Assembly: GCA_017439425.1 (NCBI GenBank)
Contig: JAFSJE010000053.1
Span: 1 to 51,459 of the forward strand
Reading direction: 5' to 3'
DNA length: 51,459 bases
Source: Oscillospiraceae bacterium
GTDB taxonomy: Bacteria > Bacillota > Clostridia > Oscillospirales > Oscillospiraceae
The notes beneath the pieces were generated by a model. It was not told the origin of the DNA. It did no database searches and worked only from the letters and a program-made list of their open reading frames with translations. How positions within the stretch are numbered: the first letter of the stretch is position 1; every line of letters starts with the position of its first letter. Shown here piece by piece: positions 40,039-48,285 of the stretch. A program made the translations under genes and the position numbers.

Positions 40039-40182
40039 ATGCTTTACAGAACACTGAAACGCCTCATCGAGAGAGGTCAGACAGAAGGACTTGAGGAAAA
40101 AATCGACGTATTCTACGCCGCCGGTAAGCTCACGGACGAGGAATACGACGAGCTTATAAGAATGCTGCACGGAGGAGAGTAA
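40039..40182 (+). CDS. XkdX/SHOCT-like small protein
   Basis: This 47-residue protein (MLYRTLKRLIERGQTEGLEE, then KLTDEEYDELIRML) has the helix-turn pattern G-K-L-T-x-E-E-Y-x-E-L of short phage proteins before holins. It has an AAAGGAG site. Function unknown. Confidence 0.7.
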   Translation: MLYRTLKRLIERGQTEGLEEKIDVFYAAGKLTDEEYDELIRMLHGGE

Positions 40183-40188
40183 AACAAA

Positions 40189-40665
40189 ATGAGTGAAAAA
40201 GCAATTTCAATCACCGGGACGGCGTTTGTGGCGCTGGTGCTGGCGTATTTCAAGGCACTGGCGGTGCCGGTCATTATGCTCGCGGTGCTTATGCTGCTTG
40301 ATTATATAAGCGGCGTTATAGAAGCGTGGGTACATAATACTATGTCATCGAGGGTCGGCATTATCGGGATCGTCAAAAAGCTGTGCTATGCCCTTGTGGT
40401 AGTCGTGGCGATCATTATCGACCTCATTATTCAGTACGCCGCCGGGCAGGTCGGGTTTGATTTAACGGGCGTTTACTGCTTCGGTCTGCTCGTCACGATC
40501 TGGCTCATATTCAACGAGAGTATCAGCATTTTAGAGAACGTCGCGGAGATAGGCGGGCCCGAGGTGCCGTTCCTCGGCAAGCTTCTTGAGCATTTGAAAA
40601 GCACCACCGAGAAGAAGGCCGAGGAGGCTATCCCGGAGGAAACGGAGGGCGACGGCGATGACTGA
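40189..40665 (+). CDS. Phage holin (Holin_4_1 family-like)
   Basis: This 158-residue protein has three or four membrane segments (about 8-30, 33-48, 62-88 and 98-115) and family motifs LMLLDYISGVIEAW, SRVGIIGIVKKLCYALVVVV and NESISILENVAEIG, with a charged C-terminus. It would make the membrane lesion that frees the lysin. It overlaps the lysin gene by 8 bases. Confidence 0.9.
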   Translation: MSEKAISITGTAFVALVLAYFKALAVPVIMLAVLMLLDYISGVIEAWVHNTMSSRVGIIGIVKKLCYALVVVVAIIIDLIIQYAAGQVGFDLTGVYCFGLLVTIWLIFNESISILENVAEIGGPEVPFLGKLLEHLKSTTEKKAEEAIPEETEGDGDD

Positions 40666-42091
40666 GAGCATACTCCGTTATCGCCTCGTAAAAACTATGA
40701 TAGCCTGGTGCGGCGGCAAGAGGGGCGGGAGCGAGCATCTTGAAATCCTCAACCTTTACAACTCTCACACTCCGCTGCCTCGAGGCTACGCCGTCAAGCC
40801 GAATGACGCATACTGCGCTGCGACTGTCAGCGCGGCGGCTATCAAGTGCGGAATAGGCGATAAGACGGTCATAGAGTGCTCCTGCGCCGAGCTTATACGT
40901 CAGGCAAAAGCCAAAGGCTGGTGGGTCGAGGACGACGGCTGCACACCGAAGATCGCTGATCTCTGTCTCTACGACTGGCAGGACAGCGGCAAGGGCGACA
41001 ACGTGGGCGCTCCGGATCACGTCGGTATGGTGGTCGCCTCGAGCGAGGAGGGCTTCACTGTCGCTGAAGGCAATATGAGCGGCGGAGCAATCGGCTTTCG
41101 GTTTATGGAGCGCGACGGCAAGTGCATTCGCGGGTTTATCTGCCCGGATTATGCAGGGATGTGCGAGGAGGAACGGATTGCCACGGCTCCTGTGGAGCCT
41201 CGCAATGACACAGCAGGTAAGGTCAGATATTACGCTCATCCCGATTACAGCTATGTGACTGTCTGCGAGGTCGATAAGGCTGCTATCCGCGAGATAGATT
41301 TTGCCGAGACTATGCAGCCGCGGGAGACTCTTAAAAGCTACTACGACCGCCAGACGGACAAGCCCGGACTCGTTTTCAACGCCGGATTTTTCGCCCTTGC
41401 CAACGGAACGCCGTGCTTTGGGCAGATAGACGAGGGCGTTGTAAGAGTCAACGATACGCGGTACAACGAGGGCTTCGGCACACAGTACAAGGGCGGCGAG
41501 CTTCAGTACGGCACCTTCGTAAATGGCGGGTGGCACGATTTCCTCTCCGCTTATCCTATGCTTGTGCGCGACGGCAAGGCGCTCACGGCGTGGGATTACG
41601 CGACCGAGCTTGATTACAAGGCCGTGCGCTCGATTATCGGCTACAATGCCGACAAGGTCTATTACGTTCACGTCGCAAAGCCGGGTATGAGGTTTGCGGA
41701 GATGGCAAAGCTCATGGAAAAGCTCGGCTGTCAGTACGCTATGAACCTCGACGGCGGCGGTTCGGCGCGGTGCCTTTTGCAGGGCAAGGTAATAGGAACG
41801 CCGACGGAGAACAGAGCCGTTGACAGCGTATTCGCCGTTTATCTCAAGGACGGCGTGAAGGTCAATCCGTACCCCGTGCCGAACGGCGCAACGCTCAGGA
41901 AGTGGAATCTTAACGTCACCGCGAACAAGTGGCTCCAGTGGGAGCTGAACGAGCGCGGATATGACTGCGGCGCGGTGGACGGAGTATTCGGAGCCAAGAC
42001 CAATGAGGCCGTCAAGGCGTTTCAGAGAGAGCGCGGGCTTGAGGTCGACGGCGTCGCCGGGGCGATGACGATAGCGGCGCTGACGGCATAA
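40658..42091 (+). CDS. Modular lysin: CHAP-like amidase, NAGPA-like domain and peptidoglycan-binding domain
   Basis: This 477-residue protein has three parts. Residues about 1-170 form a papain-like domain with the candidate Cys in KPNDAYCAATVSAA (C53) and a later His in APDHVGMVVAS. Residues about 185-400 match the phosphodiester glycosidase (NAGPA) pattern: GLVFNAGFFALANGT and MNLDGGGSARCLL with YNADKVYYVHV. Residues about 408-475 form a PG_binding_1 domain (LQWELNERGYDCGAVDGVFG, AVKAFQRERGLEVDGVAG). It probably cuts host peptidoglycan. The NAGPA-like part suggests an extra activity on a wall sugar link, which is inference. Confidence 0.88.
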   Translation: MTESILRYRLVKTMIAWCGGKRGGSEHLEILNLYNSHTPLPRGYAVKPNDAYCAATVSAAAIKCGIGDKTVIECSCAELIRQAKAKGWWVEDDGCTPKIADLCLYDWQDSGKGDNVGAPDHVGMVVASSEEGFTVAEGNMSGGAIGFRFMERDGKCIRGFICPDYAGMCEEERIATAPVEPRNDTAGKVRYYAHPDYSYVTVCEVDKAAIREIDFAETMQPRETLKSYYDRQTDKPGLVFNAGFFALANGTPCFGQIDEGVVRVNDTRYNEGFGTQYKGGELQYGTFVNGGWHDFLSAYPMLVRDGKALTAWDYATELDYKAVRSIIGYNADKVYYVHVAKPGMRFAEMAKLMEKLGCQYAMNLDGGGSARCLLQGKVIGTPTENRAVDSVFAVYLKDGVKVNPYPVPNGATLRKWNLNVTANKWLQWELNERGYDCGAVDGVFGAKTNEAVKAFQRERGLEVDGVAGAMTIAALTA

Positions 42092-42101
42092 CAGAATAAC
42101 T

Positions 42102-42149
42102 AAAAAAGCTCCTGCTCAGAATTGTAACAATCCGAGCGGGAGCTTTTTG
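42102..42149 (+). terminator. Terminator at the end of the late operon
   Basis: AAAAAGCTCCTGCTC (42103-42117) pairs with GAGCGGGAGCTTTTT (42134-42148) with one G-T pair. It lies 12 bases after the lysin stop and closes the phage genes before attR. Confidence 0.9.
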
Positions 42150-42172
42150 TGTTTTAAAGAAATATATCAGTT

Positions 42173-42385
42173 TCAAAAATCAGGGTCACCGGAGCATCGG
42201 ATAAGCTCGGTTTCCAGCCCTTTTTTTTCAGCCTTTTCCGCGATGATCCTCATAAAAGTGCTCTTTCCGCTGCCGGGGCCGGCTTTTATGATGCGCAGCT
42301 CGTCGCGCTTCGGGTCAATAAAGCCGTCGTAGAGGCTGTAAAACCCGCGCGGCGAGTTTGCACCGAGAAAATACTCTGTTTTCAT
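42173..42385 (-). pseudogene. 5' part of the PRK06851-type ATPase gene
   Basis: This 70-codon frame starts MKTEYFLGANSPRGFYSLYD and includes the Walker A AGPGSGKSTFM at about 35-45. It ends C-S-G-D-P followed by two prophage-coded residues and a stop. It is the missing N-terminus of the fragment at 7666-8514. An AAAGGATG site is upstream. As a separate product it would lack the rest of the ATPase fold. Confidence 0.9.
42183..42194. other. attR, right prophage junction
   Basis: GGGTCACCGGAG matches attL at 11 of 12 bases. Host codons resume to the right of this point. See attL at 8506-8518. Confidence 0.8.
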
Positions 42386-42436
42386 ATCTTCACATCCTTT
42401 CTCTGTATATTATGCTCCGAAATTGGTGTGGTTAAT

Positions 42437-42470
42437 AAAAAAGAGCCGCTTCAGGCGAAGCGACTCTTGT
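42437..42470 (-). terminator. Terminator of the liv operon
   Basis: On the minus strand AAGAGTCGCTTC and GAAGCGGCTCTT (42467-42441) pair around a short loop with one G-U-type mismatch, then TTTTTATT. It follows livF by about 10 bases. Confidence 0.85.
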
Positions 42471-42476
42471 ATTATT

Positions 42477-43184
42477 TCAGCCACCGAGATAGGCTTTTTT
42501 GACCTCCTCAGAGGCGGCAAGCTCTTTTCCGGTGCCGGAGAGGATTATCTTTCCGGTTTCAAGAACGTAGGCTCTGTCGGCGACTGAGAGCGCCATCTGC
42601 GCATTCTGCTCAACGAGAAGAATCGTTGTGCCGCTTCTGTGCAGATCCTTGATTATGTCGAAAATCTGCTCAACGAGGATCGGCGCAAGACCCATACTCG
42701 GCTCATCGAGCATCATGAGCTTGGGCTGGCTCATAAGCGCTCTGCCCATAGCAAGCATCTGCTGCTCGCCGCCGGAGAGGGTTCCGGCAATCTGCTTCTC
42801 ACGCTCCTTGAGGCGAGGGAAGAGGTCATAGACCTTTGCGATGTTCTCTGCAACCTCCTGAGGCGGACGGGTATAAGCGCCCATCTCGAGGTTTTCCGCG
42901 ACAGTCATCTGAAGAAATACAGCTCTGCCCTCCGGAACCTGCGCAAGTCCGTGGCTTACAAGCTTGTGCGGCGCAATAGAGAGAGTGCTCTTGCCGTCAA
43001 AAACGATAGAGCCGGAGCGCGGGTGCAGGAGACCGGAGACGGTTTTCAGAGTCGTCGATTTTCCGGCGCCGTTTGCGCCGATGAGGGTTACGATCTCGCC
43101 CTCCTCGACCTTGAAGGATATGCCCTTGATGGCGTGGATAGCGCCGTAGTAGACATGGAGGTCGCTGACTTCAAGCAAGCTCAT
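42477..43184 (-). CDS. livF: Branched-chain amino acid ABC transporter, ATPase LivF
   Basis: This 235-residue ABC protein has Walker A GANGAGKSTTLK near 35-46, Q-loop AQVPEGR, signature LSGGEQQMLAMGRAL, Walker B LMMLDEPSMGL and the switch His region ILLVEQNAQMALS. The length and PEGR motif fit LivF rather than LivG. It powers uptake of Leu, Ile and Val with LivG. Its ATG overlaps the livG stop by one base. Confidence 0.93.
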   Translation of the reverse strand: MSLLEVSDLHVYYGAIHAIKGISFKVEEGEIVTLIGANGAGKSTTLKTVSGLLHPRSGSIVFDGKSTLSIAPHKLVSHGLAQVPEGRAVFLQMTVAENLEMGAYTRPPQEVAENIAKVYDLFPRLKEREKQIAGTLSGGEQQMLAMGRALMSQPKLMMLDEPSMGLAPILVEQIFDIIKDLHRSGTTILLVEQNAQMALSVADRAYVLETGKIILSGTGKELAASEEVKKAYLGG

Positions 43185-44041
43185 TACTTCGCCTCCTCCT
43201 TCCTTTTACCGAGATATGCCTCAATTACGGCGGGATTTGCCTGAATCTCCTCAGGCGTGCCCTTTGCGATTATCTGACCGAAGTTCAGAACGGCGATGCC
43301 CTCGCAGATGCCCATAACGAGGTTCATATCGTGCTCAATGAGCAGTATCGCGATACCGAAGGTGTCGCGGATCTTGACGATGTTCTCCATAAGCTCAGCG
43401 GTCTCGGACGGGTTCATACCGGCGGCAGGCTCGTCGAGCAGGAGAAGGGAGGGATTTGACGCGAGCGCGCGGACAATCTCAAGTTTGCGCTGCGCGCCGT
43501 AGGGGAGGGAGCCGGCCTCGTGTCCTGCGAGCGGCTCCATATCGAAGATGCTGAGAAGCTCCATCGCCCTCTCGTGGGCGATCTTCTCCTCCTTCCAATA
43601 GCCCGGCAGACGGAGGATTCCCTGCCACATTCCGTATTTAATGGAGTTGTGAAGTCCGAGCTTGACGTTATCCTCGACGGTGAGATTGTTGAAAAGACGG
43701 ATGTTCTGGAAGGTGCGGGCGATTCCGGCACGGTTCACGGCGGCGGTGTCCATGGAGTGCGTGTCGACGCCGTCGAGAAGAATGGTGCCTCTTGTGGGCT
43801 GATAGACCTTTGTAAGAAGGTTGAATACAGTGGTTTTACCGGCTCCGTTCGGGCCGATAAGACCGGCAATCTCTGTGCGGCCGATGGCAATGTTGAATTC
43901 CTTGACCGCTGAAAGGCCGCCGAAGTCGATGCCGAGGTGCTGACACTCAAGAATCGGGCTCTTGTCGATATCACGCTCCGGTATGCGGTTGACGCTGGGG
44001 ATAGGTACGAGCTTGGTCGGCTCACGCTGAATCTTGCTCAT
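43184..44041 (-). CDS. livG: Branched-chain amino acid ABC transporter, ATPase LivG
   Basis: This 285-residue protein starts at ATG 44041, overlapping livM by 4 bases. The longer in-frame extension to 44269 reads a shadow of livM. It has Walker A GPNGAGKTTVFN, GIARTFQNIRLFNNLTVEDN (LivG-type), signature SLPYGAQRKLEIVRAL in the form YGAQ, Walker B LLLDEPAAGMNP and IEHDMNLVMGI. The first 35 residues form an N-terminal extension longer than usual. Confidence 0.92.
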   Translation of the reverse strand: MSKIQREPTKLVPIPSVNRIPERDIDKSPILECQHLGIDFGGLSAVKEFNIAIGRTEIAGLIGPNGAGKTTVFNLLTKVYQPTRGTILLDGVDTHSMDTAAVNRAGIARTFQNIRLFNNLTVEDNVKLGLHNSIKYGMWQGILRLPGYWKEEKIAHERAMELLSIFDMEPLAGHEAGSLPYGAQRKLEIVRALASNPSLLLLDEPAAGMNPSETAELMENIVKIRDTFGIAILLIEHDMNLVMGICEGIAVLNFGQIIAKGTPEEIQANPAVIEAYLGKRKEEAK

Positions 44042-45114
44042 CGCTCGGTCACCCCCTTCTTGCTCTGACGGATAGACAGCCTTCCTGCGAGAGATTTGAA
44101 CTGCGGGCTGTTGGTCGTCAGCATAACGATAATAAGCACGACCGCGTAGATAAGCATTCTGTAATCGCCGAGCGCGCGAAGCTCCTCGGGGAGAACGTAG
44201 AGCACAACTGCGGCGATGATGGAGCCCCACATATTGCCGAGTCCGCCGAGAACGACGAATACAAGGCAAAGAATGGAGGTGTTGAAGTCAAACTTCGAGG
44301 CAACGAGGTTTGAGTAGTTAAGACCGTACAGCGCGCCTGCGGCGCCTGCGAGGGCGGCGGAGGTGACGAATGCGATCATCTTGTACTTTGTGATGGGAAT
44401 GCCGACGCTCTCAGCGGCGATGCGATTATCGCGGATAGCCATGATGGCGCGGCCGGTGCGGGAGTGGATGAGGTTCAGAACAATAACGAGGGCGACGAGA
44501 ATGAGAATCACGCCGGCGGTAAAGGAAGCGATGGTGTTCGTTCCGGTGGCGCCCTGCGCGCCCTTGATAATCACCTGACCGCCCTCGGCGAGGTGCAGGT
44601 CGGAGACCGTTTTGAGTCCGTTATAGTTGAAGATGATGTGCAGACCCTTCTTGTCAACGCCGACAAGAAGGCAGGTGATAAGCTCCTTGATGATCTCGCC
44701 GAACGCGAGGGTTACGATTGCAAGATAGTCGCCTCTCAGACGGAGAACGGGAATGCCGATGAGGAAGCCGAATACCGCCGCGAAGATTGCGCCGATGAAC
44801 ATCGCGGCAAGAAGCCTGAGGGATACTGATTCTGTGCCGTTAATAAGCATAGCCTGGCTGACAATAACGCCCGTAAACGCTCCGATACCCATAAATCCGG
44901 CATGGCCGAGGCTGAGCTCGCCGAGAATGCCGACCGTGAGGTTGAGGCTTACAGCCATAGTCACATAGCAACAGATCGGAACGAGCAGACCGATGGTAGA
45001 GCGGCCGAGAAGACCGTTGGAACGCATGAGAGTAACGATGATGAAGGCGACTATTACGCCGGCATAGGTCGCAAAATCGACCTTGGTGTGCTGCTTGAGC
45101 TTGATACTCTTCAT
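44038..45114 (-). CDS. livM: Branched-chain amino acid ABC transporter, permease LivM
   Basis: This 358-residue polytopic membrane protein has the LivM signatures SLNLTVGILGELSLGHAGFM near 60, LRLRGDYLAIVTLAFGEI and AIRDNRIAAESVGIPITKYK (EAA-like coupling loop). It forms the channel with LivH. It starts 9 bases after the livH stop. Confidence 0.92.
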   Translation of the reverse strand: MKSIKLKQHTKVDFATYAGVIVAFIIVTLMRSNGLLGRSTIGLLVPICCYVTMAVSLNLTVGILGELSLGHAGFMGIGAFTGVIVSQAMLINGTESVSLRLLAAMFIGAIFAAVFGFLIGIPVLRLRGDYLAIVTLAFGEIIKELITCLLVGVDKKGLHIIFNYNGLKTVSDLHLAEGGQVIIKGAQGATGTNTIASFTAGVILILVALVIVLNLIHSRTGRAIMAIRDNRIAAESVGIPITKYKMIAFVTSAALAGAAGALYGLNYSNLVASKFDFNTSILCLVFVVLGGLGNMWGSIIAAVVLYVLPEELRALGDYRMLIYAVVLIIVMLTTNSPQFKSLAGRLSIRQSKKGVTER

Positions 45115-45123
45115 ACTCTCACC

Positions 45124-46026
45124 TCACACCTTTTCCGGAACGTACTTTCCGAGCAGTCCCGCGGGACGGAAGAGAAGTACGATAATAAGCACGGAGAAAA
45201 CGACAGAGTTAGCAAGCTGGGTCGAGATATAGGCCTTTGCCATTGCTTCGATTATGCCGATAAGCAAACCGCCGAGAAACGCGCCGGGGATGGAGCCGAT
45301 GCCGCCGAATACCGCTGCGGTAAAGGCGCGTATGCCGGGCATTGAGCCGGTGGTCGGCATGAGAGTAGGGTTAAAGGAGCAGAGGAGCACGCCGGCGATA
45401 GCCGCGAGCGCCGAGCCGATGGCAAAGGTCATGGAAATGGTGCGGTTTACGTTGATGCCCATGAGCTGTGCGGCGGCCTTGTTCTCAGAGCAGGCACGCA
45501 TCGCCTTGCCGAGCTTTGTGCTGCTTGTAAACCAGGTGAGCAGCGCCATGATTATAACACACGCCGCCATTGTCACGATGGACATATAGCTGATGGAGAG
45601 CTGACCGTCGAAGAGGCGGAGCGCATTCGGCGCACCGTCGGGGCCGACGAGGGGAATGAGCGGAGTATAGTTTTTCGGCGTCGCGCCCCAGATAAGAAGC
45701 GCTGAGTTCTGGAGAAGGTAACTCACGCCGATTGCAGTAATAAGCACAGCGAGGCTCGTCGCCTGACGGAGCGGCTTGTAAGCAAGACCCTCGATGAGGA
45801 TGCCGAGAATAGTGCAAACTGCCATAGCGAGCAGAAGAGCGACCCAGCCGTTCAGACCCATGTACGCAAAGCCGCAGAAGGATATGTAGCCTCCGACCAT
45901 AATGACGTCGCCGTGGGCGAAGTTCAGCATCTTGGCGATTCCGTAGACCATCGTATAGCCGAGAGCAATGATCGCGTAGACGGAGCCGAGACATATACCG
46001 CTTATCAGATAGGACAAAAATACCAT
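45124..46026 (-). CDS. livH: Branched-chain amino acid ABC transporter, permease LivH
   Basis: This 300-residue permease has the LivH motifs IALGYTMVYGIAKMLNFAHG at about 21-40, MRACSENKAAAQLMGINVNR (coupling loop) and FGGIGSIPGAFLGGLLIG. It pairs with LivM in the membrane. Confidence 0.93.
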   Translation of the reverse strand: MVFLSYLISGICLGSVYAIIALGYTMVYGIAKMLNFAHGDVIMVGGYISFCGFAYMGLNGWVALLLAMAVCTILGILIEGLAYKPLRQATSLAVLITAIGVSYLLQNSALLIWGATPKNYTPLIPLVGPDGAPNALRLFDGQLSISYMSIVTMAACVIIMALLTWFTSSTKLGKAMRACSENKAAAQLMGINVNRTISMTFAIGSALAAIAGVLLCSFNPTLMPTTGSMPGIRAFTAAVFGGIGSIPGAFLGGLLIGIIEAMAKAYISTQLANSVVFSVLIIVLLFRPAGLLGKYVPEKV

Positions 46027-46084
46027 GGAAAGACCTCGATTCTCTGGAATTGTACAACAGGAAAAGGGGATATTATACGAAATG

Positions 46085-46110
46085 GGAGGGTCACCTTAAG
46101 GCGACCCTCC
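46085..46110 (-). terminator. Hairpin between livJ and livH, probable attenuating terminator
   Basis: GGAGGGTCGCC and GGTGACCCTCC pair on the minus strand around TTAA with one G-U pair. The following bases are CATTTCG, so the T tract is poor. Partial termination here would give more binding protein than permease. A TATAAT on the same strand just after it (about 46074-46069) may be an additional -10. Confidence 0.6.
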
Positions 46111-46131
46111 TTGATTATTTATCCTTGAAGG

Positions 46132-47349
46132 TCAGGCGGAGACGTAAACGCCGTCCTTGATGATGACGGCAACAGGCATCTTGGAAACCTCGCCGTTGGC
46201 GCCCCAGGTCATGCCGGAGCCGGTAAGTCCGTCATAGGTGGTCTTCTGGATCTGAGCGATCATCTTCTCGCAGATCTCGGAAGCGCTCATATCGGGCGTG
46301 CAGCCGGACTCGATAAGGCAGTTGTAGAGGACGTAGATAACGTCGTAGCCGTCAGCGGCGAACTGGTTGGGGGTCTCGCCGTAGCGCTTCTCGTACTCGG
46401 CGACGAAGCTCTTGGTAAGATCGTCCTGAGCGTCGGCAGCAAACGGGGTGAGGAGCATTACGCCCTCGGCAAGGCTGGTATCGAAGCCCTCCATGGTGAG
46501 GATTCCGTCCATACCGTCAACGCCGAAGAAGATGGGCGCATAGTTCATAGCCTTAGCCTGGGAGAGGATTACGGATGCGGGCTGATAGTAGATTGGGAGG
46601 AAGAGGAGATCAGCGCCCGCGGACTGAGCGGCGGTGAGCTGAACGCTGAAATCGGTCTGAGTCGCCTCGGTGAAGGTGCCCTCATAAACTACCTCAAGAC
46701 CCTTTACACCGGCCTCGGCAACGAAGGTGTCGCGGATGCCGGAGGAGTAAGCGTCGTCGTTGCGGTAGATAACGGCTATCTTCTTGCCGGGGAGATTCTC
46801 AGCGATGTAGTCGGCAGCGCCGAGACCCTGGTTGGGGTCGGTGAAGCAGAGCTGGAACATATTGTCCTTGCCCGCTGTTACGTCAGTGGAGGAAGCAGAG
46901 GGGGTGAGCGCGAAAACGCGATCGTTCGCGGCCTCAGCGGAGGCGGCGATTGCGGAGCCGGTGGTTACCGGGCCGCAGAGGACCTGCATACCCCAGTCCA
47001 TAAGGGTGTTGTAGGCGTTTACGGCCTTCTCGCCGTCAGCCTCGTCGTCCTGCGGGTTGAACTCGATCTGGATACCACCCTTGGCGTTGATCTCGTCAAC
47101 GGCGATCTTTGCGGCGTTCATAACGGCGGTGCCGTAAATTGCCGCGCCGCCGGTGAGCGGGCCGCTTGCACCGATCTTAAAGGCGCCGGTCGCGCCGGTC
47201 GACGCGGGCTCGTCGTTATTTGCGGGGGCGTTATCCGAGGGGGTGTTGTTTGCGGGAGTGCCGGAGTTATCGCCGGAGCAGCCTGCGAGGGCGGCGGCGA
47301 TGAGGCAGAGCGCCATCATAAGCGCAAGAACTCTCGTCATCTTTTTCAT
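46132..47349 (-). CDS. livJ: Branched-chain amino acid-binding lipoprotein LivJ/LivK
   Basis: This 405-residue protein starts with a lipoprotein signal (LCLIAAALAGC, Cys at about 24) and a low-complexity Asn/Pro/Ser linker to residue 52. The type I periplasmic binding fold of the Leu/Ile/Val group follows (KIGASGPLTGGAAIYGTAVM, AAKIAVDEINAKGGIQIE, DGYDVIYVLYNCLIESG). It is the extracellular receptor of the transporter. Ligand preference among branched amino acids cannot be read. Confidence 0.92.
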   Translation of the reverse strand: MKKMTRVLALMMALCLIAAALAGCSGDNSGTPANNTPSDNAPANNDEPASTGATGAFKIGASGPLTGGAAIYGTAVMNAAKIAVDEINAKGGIQIEFNPQDDEADGEKAVNAYNTLMDWGMQVLCGPVTTGSAIAASAEAANDRVFALTPSASSTDVTAGKDNMFQLCFTDPNQGLGAADYIAENLPGKKIAVIYRNDDAYSSGIRDTFVAEAGVKGLEVVYEGTFTEATQTDFSVQLTAAQSAGADLLFLPIYYQPASVILSQAKAMNYAPIFFGVDGMDGILTMEGFDTSLAEGVMLLTPFAADAQDDLTKSFVAEYEKRYGETPNQFAADGYDVIYVLYNCLIESGCTPDMSASEICEKMIAQIQKTTYDGLTGSGMTWGANGEVSKMPVAVIIKDGVYVSA

Positions 47350-47436
47350 ATCGATCTCTCCTTTAATTGCTTTGGATGTTTTATTTCTGCGCCGGAGTTC
47401 GGCGTAAAATACTATATGTAGTTTGCTATAAAATGC

Positions 47437-47465
47437 ACTTTAGCACTAAAAATCGCTAATGTCAA
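47437..47465 (-). promoter_or_regulatory. Promoter of the liv operon
   Basis: On the minus strand TTGACA (47465-47460), a 17-base spacer and TAAAGT (47442-47437). The leader to the livJ ATG is about 80 bases. The spacer is A/T-rich with TTTTTAG. Confidence 0.75.
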
Positions 47466-47542
47466 AATATTTTAGCGGTTCCGGACTACATTTCATCATT
47501 TTGAATGACGCTGTGCGCAGATGAACACAATCATTCGTCAGA

Positions 47543-48178
47543 TTAACTAATGATTGACCCGATGTCACGAAGGGGTTGGCCGGGGAAGCTTTTTACTCCG
47601 ATCCCTCGCTCTCTTATGAAGGATTCTATACGCCCGCAGTCCGGATGAGCGCCGAGGTCGCCGTTAAATACGATCGTATCTCCGACTCTGCCGGCGCACC
47701 CGCCGAAAAAGCCCTCCGCGTAACCGGGCAGAAGAACGTGACCCGGCGCAATTTCGAGAACCTCGGCGCCGCGCTCCCTGAGAGCTCTCGCTATACCGGC
47801 GTCGGCGGTAATAACGCTATTATCGTTCACGGGAAGCGCCGAGCAGCGCGTATAGCCCTGACGAACGTCGATAAGCTCCAAGCCGAGGCGCGCTGCTTCA
47901 TTGAGGAGCGCGGGCGCGGTAATATCCAAGCGATGAACGAAGTAATTGCCGAACGCGAGCGCACAGAACGCCGCGTTTTCGGGATAATCCGGCGCATAAT
48001 CGGCAATTGACGCATAAAATAGCTTGTTTTTAAGCCTGATAACTCGCAGATCGGCGTGATCGCCGGTATATACTCCGAGCCGCTCGTGAAAAGGAACTGT
48101 ATGCACGCTGTTTCCTGCGCGCTCAAGATACCCGATAACCTCGGGATACGCCCTCTCTGAGATATAGACATCGCCCAT
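47543..48178 (-). CDS. DUF6873-like protein, possible pentein (GME) fold
   Basis: This 211-residue protein (MGDVYISERAYPEVIGYLER, then IDVRQGYTRCSALPVNDNSV, ITADAGIARALRERGAEV, LLPGYAEGFFGGCAGRVGD) resembles the DUF6873 group, thought to have a guanidino-modifying-enzyme fold. G-Y-x-x-C-S and G-F-F-G-G-C-x-G are its visible motifs. Activity is unknown. It is transcribed from a perfect promoter shared back-to-back with the sensor gene. Confidence 0.6.
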   Translation of the reverse strand: MGDVYISERAYPEVIGYLERAGNSVHTVPFHERLGVYTGDHADLRVIRLKNKLFYASIADYAPDYPENAAFCALAFGNYFVHRLDITAPALLNEAARLGLELIDVRQGYTRCSALPVNDNSVITADAGIARALRERGAEVLEIAPGHVLLPGYAEGFFGGCAGRVGDTIVFNGDLGAHPDCGRIESFIRERGIGVKSFPGQPLRDIGSIIS

Positions 48179-48199
48179 AAAATCACCTCTTTTATTAAC

Positions 48200-48250
48200 A
48201 GTATAATTGTCTATTTAACCCTTGTCAATAAATGACGGAAGTAGTAAAAT
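48200..48250. promoter_or_regulatory. Overlapping divergent promoters
   Basis: Minus strand: TTGACA (48228-48223), 17 bases, TATACT (48205-48200), for the DUF6873-like gene. Plus strand: TTGTCA (48222-48227), 17 bases, TAAAAT (48245-48250), for the sensor gene. The two -35 boxes share five bases, so RNA polymerase cannot hold both at once. Confidence 0.75.
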
Positions 48251-48285
48251 ATATCAATAGTACATTTAAATGTGAGGTTATTTCG

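Larger units (their letters stand above)
8513..42189. mobile_element. Integrated siphovirus-type prophage, about 33.7 kb
   Basis: The element is bounded by attL and attR inside one host gene. It contains a serine integrase, a repressor/Cro control region, early genes, and a full late region with packaging, HK97-like head, siphovirus tail, fibre, holin and lysin genes. Only the DUF3102 gene and one small early gene look broken, and all the structural genes are open. It may therefore be inducible. No DNA polymerase, helicase, SSB or annealing recombinase gene is visible; the only replication candidate is the HUH-type protein at 18926-19678. Confidence 0.93.

Noticed and set aside
40628-41671. 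347-codon minus-strand open frame
   Set aside because: It is opposite the lysin gene, whose three domains are clear. The minus frame has no family pattern.
44042-44269. N-terminal extension of livG
   Set aside because: The added residues are Arg-rich and overlap the livM 3' coding region. ATG 44041 sits in a proper 4-base overlap.
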